Source: Myxococcales bacterium (GTDB lineage: Bacteria; Myxococcota; UBA727; VGSZ01). From it: a stretch of 40,022 bases of DNA. Every line of letters begins with the position of its first letter. The stretch's first letter is position 1. Shown here in pieces: positions 22,643 to 29,787 of the stretch. Under the pieces are notes generated by a model, which saw nothing but the letters and a program-made list of their open reading frames with translations, made no database searches and was not told the origin of the DNA. The stretch covers positions 72,419-112,440 of the forward strand of contig JAHFED010000014.1 in assembly GCA_023248635.1 (NCBI GenBank). The letters run 5' to 3'. Made by a program: the position numbers and the translations under genes.

Positions 22643-25425
22643 ACGGTCCGCCCGAGCGCGAGGGCCGCGGCCATCTCGCCTTTGGACATCGACGGCGCCT
22701 TCCACGTGGCCCGCGCGCCGACGTTGGCCTTCTTTGCGGCTTCGCCGATCAGGTCCATCACGCGCTCGCCCCGGAATTCGGCGACGGACTCCTGCGTCTT
22801 CAAGAGGGTGCGCCAGATGAACTTCGTGGTGTCGAGGTCATCCTTGAGCTGCACGACGACGTCGGGCTTCAGCTGCGCAAAAGAGGTCGCGCCGGAGAAG
22901 GAGTCGACGGGCTTGGCGTCGGCGTTGCGGTAGAGGCCCACGAGGTCGGTGTCGGCGATGACGAGGTCGGGCAGCTTGGACTTGACGAAGGCTTGAACCT
23001 CTTTGAGGAAGTCGGTGCGGGCGCTCTTCACGGCGTCGCTGTCGTTGGGCTGCGGAACGGGCATGCCCTGCTTCAGGTAGTCGGTGAGGGTCGCGCGCTT
23101 GGTGACGTCGACGGCGGCGCCGCCCTTGGCCACGGCGAAGTCGATGAACAACGGGGCGAGCAGGGCCGCCTTCGCGCGGTCGATCGCGTCGGTGTAGGGC
23201 TTCTCGTAGCCAAGCTCGATCTGGAAGTCGTTGCTGAGCTTGAAGTCGAGCATGTTTTTGGGATCGAGGGGCGTGCGCGATCCCCACTGCGACTTCGGCA
23301 GCTTCGCGAACTCGTCCGTCGTGTACATCTCGGTCATGTCGAAGGAGTCGATGATGAAGTTCGACCACCCCGAGCGCTGCACGCCGGCGTAGGCGTTTCT
23401 CACCGAGTCGAACCACAAGGTCTGGGCGGTGTTGCCCGACTCTTCGAGCATACGATGCAGGATCTCCGCGTGGCCGGCGACGAGGTTCTTCCTCATGTCG
23501 CCGAGCACCTGGTCCTTGTCGGCGGGCGTCGCCGCGTCCTGCAAGCGAGTGTTGCCGGCCGCGGCCATCGACTTCCCGAGCGCGTCGACGAAGGCGGCCT
23601 TGCCGGTTCCAGCGAGCTGGGTGTCGAATTGCGCGAGCAAGGGGCCGACGGTCTCGACCTGCTTGAGCGTGTCGGAGCCGAAGGCGTTGGCAGTCTGGGC
23701 CCGGAAGAAAGTCCTGAGGTCGTCGATGCCACCGGCCTTGCGGACCTCGCGGGCCTCGTTGCCGCCGATCTTCTGTTGGGCTTGATCGATCTTCTCGGCG
23801 AAGGCGGCGTAGGCCGCGGAGTAGGCTTTGGCGACCACCTCGCCTTTCTTGACGTCGAGCTTGTTGTTGGTCATGGGCGCGTCGGGCCACAGCTTGTCGA
23901 CGCTGGCCTTGTCGATCGTCATCTGGGGATCGAGCTTTCTCAAGCCCGCGGCGGCGCCAGCGACGACGGCGCTGTGATCGAGCAAGGCGTTGGCGTCTTT
24001 CAAGAGCGCGTCTTTCTCGGCCTTCTGCATGGGCGAGGCGTTGAGCAGCGCGACGAGCTCCTGGAGCTTCACCTCACCGCACTGTTGGAAGTGATCGCGC
24101 ACCGCGGACGTCGGCGTCTCGTTCAAGTGGTAGCGACCGCGCACGGCGCGATTCACGGCGATGGTGCCCATGTGCAGGACTGCGCCATGGTTGTCGACCT
24201 CGGGGAGGGCCCCGCGTTCCTCGAGAGCGTGGAAGGCCTCGATCGTCGCCGTCGCCGTGCCACTGCCATTGAGACCTTTCCCGGTCTGCACGTTCTTCTG
24301 CAGGTTGTCGACGACGGAGGCTGCGACGGGGGTGCCGTCGACGCGCTCGTCCTGCTTCTGCGCGAACTTCACGCCGAACTCGGGATCGATGGCGGTGTCG
24401 ATCTTCGACTGGATGAGCACGCGCGTGGCGTCCCCAGCGGTGCCGTCCATGCGGGCGCGACCACGCACCATCACGTGGTTGTCGAGCATGTCGCCGGTGG
24501 GCTTGCCGGTCTTCAGGTCGAACTCTTCCTGCACGAAGTCGACGAACTGATCTCGTCCGACGGTGACCTCGCGGGCGTTGGTCTTCGGATCGGTCTCGAT
24601 GCGGCCGTCCTCGACGGTGACACTGACCAGGGGGTTGAGCATGCGCAGGCGGTGCGAGTCGCTGTCCCACTTGAGCTGGTCGAGGGAGATGCCCTGGTAG
24701 CCGACCGCGAAGGCCAACGACGCCGTCGGCTTCTGCAGCTTCTGCAGGACCGAGCGTCCGGAGGTCCCTGTCTGGGTCACGAGGGCGTGCAGGGTATCTT
24801 TGTCCAAGCCGCCGACGGTGCGCACCGCTTCGACCTCCATGGAGTTTCTGCCCCAGCTGCTGCTCGGCGTGGCCACGCTGATGGCGTCGATGACATTCTT
24901 GCCCGCGATGAGCGACTCCGGCAGCGACGTCGTCGGCGTCGGCGTCGGCGGCGGCGGCGGCGGTGTCGCGGCGGTGCGTTGCAAACGGACCCCAGCCACG
25001 CTGAAGCTGCCATCGGGGCGCGCGCGGCTCTGCACGCCAAAGGTCGTCGTCGACGACGCATACAGCTTCGAGTCGTTGAGCCCGAGGGCCTTGCTCAGGT
25101 CGCTCGTCTTGGTGAGGTCGAACTTCGCGGAGGGCGCAATCGACGACGACGGCTTGACGATGTCGTCGAGGGCGCCGAGCAGATCGGTCACGTACTTGAG
25201 GACGTCGGCGCGGCTCGCCCCCGTCGTTTTCTGCAGGTCGGCCACGGCGGTCTTCAGCTGCGCGGCCGTCGAGCAGTCCACCGCGCTGGCACCCTCGCCG
25301 ACGCGCACGGTCACGCCCTTGGACTCGAGCTCCTTGCCGACGGCGTCGATCCACGCGTTCTGGTCTTTGGCGTAGATGTCTTTCTTGAACTCGATGCCGC
25401 GCTGAACGTGAACAGTGCTGACCAT
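22639..25425 (-). CDS. Large hypothetical protein (928 aa), unknown function
   Basis: I do not recognise this protein. It has no signal peptide or membrane helix, so it is probably cytosolic or exported by a dedicated system. Residues 1-150 are soluble and mostly helical. A proline/threonine linker (TPPPPPPTPTPTTS) follows at about 155-168. Residues about 170-450 look like a mixed alpha/beta domain with DNHVMVRGRARMDG and GTIAVNRAVRGRYHLNE. Residues about 450-928 are largely helical and rich in Ala, Lys and Gln, with an aromatic patch (WSNFIIDSFDMTEMYTTDEF). A GGGAG RBS precedes the ATG. It lies 52 bp after the 371-residue protein gene and overlaps the propeller gene by four bases. The three proteins share no obvious domain with each other but probably act together. 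Confidence 0.75.
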   Translation of the reverse strand: MVSTVHVQRGIEFKKDIYAKDQNAWIDAVGKELESKGVTVRVGEGASAVDCSTAAQLKTAVADLQKTTGASRADVLKYVTDLLGALDDIVKPSSSIAPSAKFDLTKTSDLSKALGLNDSKLYASSTTTFGVQSRARPDGSFSVAGVRLQRTAATPPPPPPTPTPTTSLPESLIAGKNVIDAISVATPSSSWGRNSMEVEAVRTVGGLDKDTLHALVTQTGTSGRSVLQKLQKPTASLAFAVGYQGISLDQLKWDSDSHRLRMLNPLVSVTVEDGRIETDPKTNAREVTVGRDQFVDFVQEEFDLKTGKPTGDMLDNHVMVRGRARMDGTAGDATRVLIQSKIDTAIDPEFGVKFAQKQDERVDGTPVAASVVDNLQKNVQTGKGLNGSGTATATIEAFHALEERGALPEVDNHGAVLHMGTIAVNRAVRGRYHLNETPTSAVRDHFQQCGEVKLQELVALLNASPMQKAEKDALLKDANALLDHSAVVAGAAAGLRKLDPQMTIDKASVDKLWPDAPMTNNKLDVKKGEVVAKAYSAAYAAFAEKIDQAQQKIGGNEAREVRKAGGIDDLRTFFRAQTANAFGSDTLKQVETVGPLLAQFDTQLAGTGKAAFVDALGKSMAAAGNTRLQDAATPADKDQVLGDMRKNLVAGHAEILHRMLEESGNTAQTLWFDSVRNAYAGVQRSGWSNFIIDSFDMTEMYTTDEFAKLPKSQWGSRTPLDPKNMLDFKLSNDFQIELGYEKPYTDAIDRAKAALLAPLFIDFAVAKGGAAVDVTKRATLTDYLKQGMPVPQPNDSDAVKSARTDFLKEVQAFVKSKLPDLVIADTDLVGLYRNADAKPVDSFSGATSFAQLKPDVVVQLKDDLDTTKFIWRTLLKTQESVAEFRGERVMDLIGEAAKKANVGARATWKAPSMSKGEMAAALALGRTV

Positions 25426-25477
25426 GGGAAGCTCCCTGCGGGACGGAGACGGCTCGGAGAAGAGATGGAACGAGGGC

Positions 25478-26593
25478 TCAGCCCTTGACGATCAAATCGG
25501 TTTTCGGATCGACCTTCACCGCGCCCGATCCCTCAAAAGAAACCTGGAGGTTTGGCGCCATCTTGAAGCCCCAGGCCTCGAGGAGCTTCACCGGGTTGAC
25601 GAACTTCGCGTCGCCGTCGGCGGCGGCCTTCTGCAGGCGCCCTGACAATCCAACGGAAGTGACCATCCCGCCCGACATCTCGATGTGCCCATTGAAGAGC
25701 AAGCGTTGGCCGCGCGCGAGCGAGGGGTTGGTGAGGATGAGGTCTGGCTGCTCAAGGGTGCGGCGCATCGCCGGCACGGCGTGGAAGCTGCCGTCGGCCA
25801 TGATGGCGAAGTTCGAAGCGTACTTCGCGTAACCGTCGGACGCCTGAGCGAGGGCGGTGACCTCGGGGTGGCTGACCTCGTCGTAGCGCGTGCGGATGTT
25901 GCCAGTGCCCTTCATGCGCTTGGTCTCGTACTCGGGTTCTTCCCAGCTCACGGTCTTGCCGGTGCGTCGATCCACCTCGTTGTGGGTCTTGAAGCCGGTG
26001 AGCACCTGCTGGTCGCGCTCGGTGCTCATGTCGTCGGCAATCTTCTTCGGTGTGAGCTCGGTGTAGGCAAAGGACATCACGCCTTTGGCTTCGATCTCCT
26101 GCGGGTAGGGCGACCACTTGCCAGACACAGCCCACTGCGTGGCGTCGTGATCGTCTTTGCCGATCTTGGGATCGAGCTCGGCGACATCGAAGGCCGCGGC
26201 CCCGTTCTTCAGCATCGCGTTCAGGGTCTGCTTCACCTTCTCTGGGACCTCGGAGCCGCCGAAGCTGCGCGTGATCTTGCCCTCGGTGAGGATGGCCTTT
26301 TCGCCGGCCAGCAACGACGGAGCCCGCCGCTCGACCTCGCTGTTTTGCGCTTTGACTTCGCTTTGCATGGCCTTGAGCGTGCGGATCTCCCGGCGCAAGA
26401 AAGTGCCGGCGTCGACGGCGACCTTGTACTCCCCGGATTTGGGCTTGAGCGCCTCCTCGAGGTCCTTGAGATCGTTGGGTGACACGGACTTGCCGGCGGC
26501 GGCGACGAGGGCCTGGGCGTCGGCCAGGTCGAGCAGCTTGTCGGCCGTGCGAGCGATGCGCGCCGTCGTGATGTCGCTGGAGCGGATGGGCAT
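25478..26593 (-). CDS. Hypothetical protein (371 aa), unknown function
   Basis: I do not recognise this protein. There is no signal peptide and no membrane helix. The first 110 residues are helical and highly charged, with the look of a coiled-coil or binding arm. The rest is mixed alpha/beta with conserved-looking stretches ATQWAVSGKWSPYPQEIEAK, GTGNIRTRYDEVSHPEV and FNGHIEMSGGMVTSVGLSG. The C-terminal part (LQVSFEGSGAVKVDPKTDLIVKG) suggests beta strands. A GGAG RBS stands before the ATG. It begins 134 bp downstream of the FHA/sigma-54 activator gene on the same strand and is followed by the 928-residue protein gene, so an operon of three unknown or propeller proteins is likely. No clear sigma-54 promoter is seen in the 134-bp gap. 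Confidence 0.72.
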   Translation of the reverse strand: MPIRSSDITTARIARTADKLLDLADAQALVAAAGKSVSPNDLKDLEEALKPKSGEYKVAVDAGTFLRREIRTLKAMQSEVKAQNSEVERRAPSLLAGEKAILTEGKITRSFGGSEVPEKVKQTLNAMLKNGAAAFDVAELDPKIGKDDHDATQWAVSGKWSPYPQEIEAKGVMSFAYTELTPKKIADDMSTERDQQVLTGFKTHNEVDRRTGKTVSWEEPEYETKRMKGTGNIRTRYDEVSHPEVTALAQASDGYAKYASNFAIMADGSFHAVPAMRRTLEQPDLILTNPSLARGQRLLFNGHIEMSGGMVTSVGLSGRLQKAAADGDAKFVNPVKLLEAWGFKMAPNLQVSFEGSGAVKVDPKTDLIVKG

Positions 26594-26727
26594 CGGGGAC
26601 TCCGGGAGAGAGGGCCCCCTGAATAGCCCGCCGCTGGGAATTCTGGCGAAAGGCCCGGTCGGGCCCAGTGTTTGCGCGAAGTCCTCTCAGCGCCCACTCG
26701 ACAAGACCTCGCGCCAACGGGGGAGCA

Positions 26728-28239
26728 TCAGTCTTCGTCGGCGAGGCGGCGGCGGAGCGTGTTGCGGGCGATGCCGAGGGTGCGCGCGGCCTTGACCTGG
26801 TTGCCGCCGGCGGCGTCGACGGCGGCCTCCACCTGTCGCCTGGAGAGGCGGCGCGCATCACCGCGGGTGGGAAGGACAGCCGGGTCGCCGCCGAAGACCT
26901 CGATGCGCTCCTCGAGGTGACGCTGCAGATCCAGCTCCTGCAGCTCGATGGGCTGGGCCGAGCGGGGCAGTCCCGTCGACGTCGCTGCCGCGGTGCTCGA
27001 CGTCGCCGGCAGCCCACGCTCGAGACGGCGCGCCAGGCCGAGCTGGGCCAAGGCACAGACCGCGGCGCGCAACATGCGCACCTCGCCGGGCCAACGCGCG
27101 CTCTGGGCGAAGCGCACCGCCCCTGCCGTGACGACGACGCGCACGCCCAAAAGCGTGCTCTGCTCCCGCGCAAATTGCGCCAAGAGGCCGGCGATGTCGG
27201 CGCCGCGCTCTTGCAAGCCGGGCACACGCCAGAGGTGGCCTTCGGCGAGGCGCTCGCACAGATCTTGGCGCAACCCGGACTCCGCCAACGGCTTCTTCGA
27301 CGCCGACACCAGCCGGAAGGTGAGGGGCTTCAGGCGCTGGGCGCCCGCACCAAGAGGTGCCAGATCGCCGCTGCCCTCGAGCACGTCGAGCAAGAAGCCC
27401 TGGGCGATGGCCGGCAAGCTCTCGACCTCATCGAGAAAGAGGGTGCCGCCGTCGGCTTGCACGAGCTTGCCGCTGCGCGCGCCCTCCGCACCGGTGTAGG
27501 CGCCGCGCACATGGCCCAGCAGCTCGCTGTGCAACGACGACGGCTCTTGGGGCAGGCGGGCGCAGTTGATCGGCACAAAAGCGCCGGGCAGGCGCGAGAG
27601 CTCGTGCACCCGCCGCGCGCTGAACGTCTTGCCGACCCCCGACGCCCCGAGGAGAAACAAGGGCACGCGGGTGCGCGCCGCCAGCCGCAGCCGGTCGGCG
27701 AATTCGCGTGCCGCCACAGACACCTCCGTGCTGCCGCGCTCGGCGGACTCCACCTCGGCGGATTGGGCGACAAAGCGCACCCGACTGCTGCCCTCACCCA
27801 GCGTGAGCACGTCGCCGACGACGACGTCGATGGGCGTGTGGGGCGCGACGTCTTCTTCGAGACGCGCCAGCGTCTTGAACATCGGAACTTCATCAAGCGC
27901 GCCGCTGCTGCTCTTGCCCAGGCGGGTGCCGTTGCCGCTGCCGTAGTCCTCGAAGCGCCAGGCGCCCTCGAGCCAGGTGAGAACGCCGTGCAAGCGGGAC
28001 ACGCTCTCGTCGTCGAAGACCACGTCGGCGGCGTCGTGGCGGCCGAGCACGTAGCGCTCCCCAGGGGTCAAGGTCAGCGTCGTCGACGTCGTCCCGCGCT
28101 CGATGGCCATGGCCCCCGGCACGAGCTTCGGGGGAGCAGCCGTGCGCAGGCTCGCCTCGGGGATGCTCGGCGCCGGCGTCGCCGTGCGGGGAATGATGGG
28201 GCGGTTCACCACGGTGGCGCGGTGGCGGCGTTCGGACAT
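26728..28239 (-). CDS. FHA-domain sigma-54-dependent transcriptional activator
   Basis: A 503-residue bacterial enhancer-binding protein. An N-terminal FHA domain (about 60-155; RYVLGRH, SRLHGVL and GSGNGTRLG) reads phosphothreonine. The AAA+ domain has Walker A GASGVGKT (198-205), RGAYTGA (245-251, a GAFTGA-loop variant that contacts sigma-54), and Walker B GTLFLDE (265-271). A Fis-type helix-turn-helix closes the protein (about 470-500; AARTLGIARNTLRRRL). Such FHA activators are usual in myxobacteria and are switched by Ser/Thr kinases; one such kinase gene lies about 4 kb away at 32121-34826, but a link is inference. The start at 28239 is chosen for its GGGAGC site; a longer frame would cover the divergent sigma-54 promoter. 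The divergent gene is its likely target. Confidence 0.93.
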   Translation of the reverse strand: MSERRHRATVVNRPIIPRTATPAPSIPEASLRTAAPPKLVPGAMAIERGTTSTTLTLTPGERYVLGRHDAADVVFDDESVSRLHGVLTWLEGAWRFEDYGSGNGTRLGKSSSGALDEVPMFKTLARLEEDVAPHTPIDVVVGDVLTLGEGSSRVRFVAQSAEVESAERGSTEVSVAAREFADRLRLAARTRVPLFLLGASGVGKTFSARRVHELSRLPGAFVPINCARLPQEPSSLHSELLGHVRGAYTGAEGARSGKLVQADGGTLFLDEVESLPAIAQGFLLDVLEGSGDLAPLGAGAQRLKPLTFRLVSASKKPLAESGLRQDLCERLAEGHLWRVPGLQERGADIAGLLAQFAREQSTLLGVRVVVTAGAVRFAQSARWPGEVRMLRAAVCALAQLGLARRLERGLPATSSTAAATSTGLPRSAQPIELQELDLQRHLEERIEVFGGDPAVLPTRGDARRLSRRQVEAAVDAAGGNQVKAARTLGIARNTLRRRLADED

Positions 28240-28252
28240 GGTTGCTCCCTGG

Positions 28253-28314
28253 CTGTGCTCCAGGTTGGCACAGTTGAGCGAAATGCACAGACCTCGTCGT
28301 ATCCGCGGCTGTGC
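28253..28314. promoter_or_regulatory. Four CTGTGC/GCACAG half-sites (putative activator-binding sites)
   Basis: CTGTGC at 28253-28258, GCACAG at 28268-28273, GCACAG at 28285-28290 and CTGTGC at 28309-28314. They form one inward pair with a 9-base gap and one outward pair with an 18-base gap. All lie between the start of the FHA activator gene and the sigma-54 promoter, at about -103 to -42 from the predicted start site, which is where activator sites usually fall. The binding protein is inferred to be the adjacent activator. Confidence 0.5.
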
Positions 28315-28329
28315 TGCCTTGCGCTTTCG

Positions 28330-28345
28330 TGGCACGGCCCCTGCT
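28330..28345 (+). promoter_or_regulatory. Sigma-54 (-24/-12) promoter of the small lipoprotein gene
   Basis: The sequence TGGCACG-N4-CTGCT matches the consensus TGGCACG-N4-TTGCW at all but one position, with GG (28331-28332) and GC (28343-28344) exactly ten bases apart. The predicted start near 28356 leaves a leader of about 13 bases that still contains the GGAGGG RBS. It points to the lipoprotein gene and stands next to a divergent gene for a sigma-54 activator. Confidence 0.72.
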
Positions 28346-28368
28346 CAAGCCAAGCCCGGAGGGACACC

Positions 28369-28980
28369 ATGAACAAACTTCTTTCCGGGGCCGCCGTGCT
28401 GGCGCTGCCCCTCTTTGGCGGCTGCGAAGAGCGCGAGTGCAGCGAGAACGCCGACTGCGGCATCGGCAACGTCTGCAGCGTCGAGGGCACCTGCAACCTC
28501 GGCGGCGGTGGCATCGCCGCTGCCGCCGGTGCTGGGTCCAGAACCTGGAGCGACCCCGCGGTCGTCGACGTTGCGGTGCCGAGCCTCGGCAGTGCCGAGT
28601 TCGATGGCAACATCGGGGTGACCAACAGCAGCGGCGCCGCCGATCTGAACGTGAGCTCGACTCCCAACGGCGTCGTCATCCGGGTCGCGTTGCCGGAGCG
28701 CCCCAACACCTTCCTCGCTGTGACCTTGGCCGATCCCTCGCGTTTGGCTGTGGCGGGCCAGATCCAGATCGCCGATCCCGCCGACGGCGCCCTCGGCGCC
28801 TCCTGGGCCCAGGCCTGCAACTACGACGAGCAGGACGGCTACGACGAGCCCATCAACGACGCCGTCATCGACGTCCCTGCCGCGGACGAAGACGGCGTCG
28901 TCGGCCTCATCATCAGCGTCAACGGCGAGTGGACCGACGGTACGGCGCGCGTGCCCTGGCTGCTCTTGGCGCAGCAGTAG
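28369..28980 (+). CDS. Small secreted lipoprotein, likely target of the FHA/sigma-54 activator
   Basis: A 203-residue protein. The lipoprotein signal ends at LFGGC with Cys19. A short cysteine cluster follows (ERECSENADCGIGNVCSVEGTC), resembling the Cys-rich start of many myxobacterial lipoproteins, then a Gly/Ala spacer. The rest is a beta-rich domain with a two-strand pattern (SAEFDGNIGVTNSSGAADL, GVVIRVALPERPNTFLAVTL) and an acidic end. No enzyme motif is visible, so the function is unknown. The residue after the Cys is Glu. The gene has an excellent RBS (GGAGGG) and a sigma-54 promoter 24 bp upstream. It ends 12 bp before a convergent gene. It may be a surface component made under conditions sensed by kinase signalling, which is inference. 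Confidence 0.82.
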   Translation: MNKLLSGAAVLALPLFGGCEERECSENADCGIGNVCSVEGTCNLGGGGIAAAAGAGSRTWSDPAVVDVAVPSLGSAEFDGNIGVTNSSGAADLNVSSTPNGVVIRVALPERPNTFLAVTLADPSRLAVAGQIQIADPADGALGASWAQACNYDEQDGYDEPINDAVIDVPAADEDGVVGLIISVNGEWTDGTARVPWLLLAQQ

Positions 28981-28992
28981 CCACCGTGGCGT

Positions 28993-29757
28993 TCAGTCCG
29001 AGACGGCCACGACGATGCCGCCCACCGTGAGAGCCGCGGCGCCGATTGCCCCAGCGATGGCACTCGAGATGAGGAGCCAATCGCGCCGATCGTACGCATC
29101 GTTGGCCTCAATGGCGTCGAGGTCGGGGTTGTCGGCGCTGCGATCTGCCTCTGCGGCAACGACCAAGAGCACCACCCCGCCGAGGAGGCCGACGCCGCCG
29201 CCGGCAAGGCTCGACCAACCAAAGAGGCCCGATGACGGCGCTTCGTCGACGACAGCGGCGTTGCGCTGGGGAGGGCGGATGTCCATCACCAAGAGCCTGG
29301 CCGCCTTGCCCTCGCCGAGGCTGTGCAGCAGGGGTGCGACCAGCTGCTGCACGCCGCGCTCGACCTTGGTGCTCAGGCCCGCCAGGCTGACGTCCTGCAG
29401 CGCGATCCGCCCCACCGCGCGGCCCTGGGACGAGTCAAAGACGTTGAGGGTGAGGATGACGACGTCGCCTTGGGTCCCCGCCAACACGCCGATGTTGCCG
29501 TGCACCACCAATTGCGCGCCCATCGCCCCCGCGATCTCCGCCAGGCACGACGCGGACTCGGCGTCGCAGCCCACGGTCTGTCGCTCGGCCTCGGCCTCGA
29601 GCTGGCGGCGCAGGTCGGCACTGGAGACCACTTGAAGGCGGGGCTCGTGGCTCAGCGCCGTCGTCACCAGCTCGGTGAGCACGGTGGCGCTGCGAGCATC
29701 GACGGCGGCCTGGGCGTGGGCCGCACCGATCAGGATGGCCAAGAGCAGAGGGCGCAT
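28993..29757 (-). CDS. Secreted/membrane protein with two-Cys motif, last gene of the Rieske-kinase run
   Basis: A 254-residue protein with a signal peptide (about 1-18, AHA-Q). Residues 20-160 look like a CsgG/TolB-N-type alpha/beta domain: an early helix (ATVLTELVTTAL), RLQVVSSADLRRQLE, then VGCDAESASCLAEIAGAMGAQLVVHGNIG. The C-x(6)-C pair and AEIAGAMGA pattern recur in myxobacterial periplasmic proteins that I know only as a type. Two hydrophobic helices near 178-203 and 230-252 make a C-terminal membrane anchor. Function unknown. It follows the FG-GAP lipoprotein gene by 30 bp on the same strand, so an operon is likely. Confidence 0.75.
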   Translation of the reverse strand: MRPLLLAILIGAAHAQAAVDARSATVLTELVTTALSHEPRLQVVSSADLRRQLEAEAERQTVGCDAESASCLAEIAGAMGAQLVVHGNIGVLAGTQGDVVILTLNVFDSSQGRAVGRIALQDVSLAGLSTKVERGVQQLVAPLLHSLGEGKAARLLVMDIRPPQRNAAVVDEAPSSGLFGWSSLAGGGVGLLGGVVLLVVAAEADRSADNPDLDAIEANDAYDRRDWLLISSAIAGAIGAAALTVGGIVVAVSD

Positions 29758-29787
29758 GGGCCAGACTACCGGGCGCTCGCGCTGGTG

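Noticed and set aside
26652-26665. Inverted repeat ggcccg/cgggcc after the FHA activator gene
   Set aside because: The loop would be only two bases and no T tract follows, so it is not a supported terminator.
26594-26727. Possible sigma-54 promoter before the 371-residue protein gene
   Set aside because: On the minus strand TTGGCGCG is followed by CTTGT one base too far away, and TGGGCCCG-N-GGGC lacks the TTGC part. Neither is convincing.
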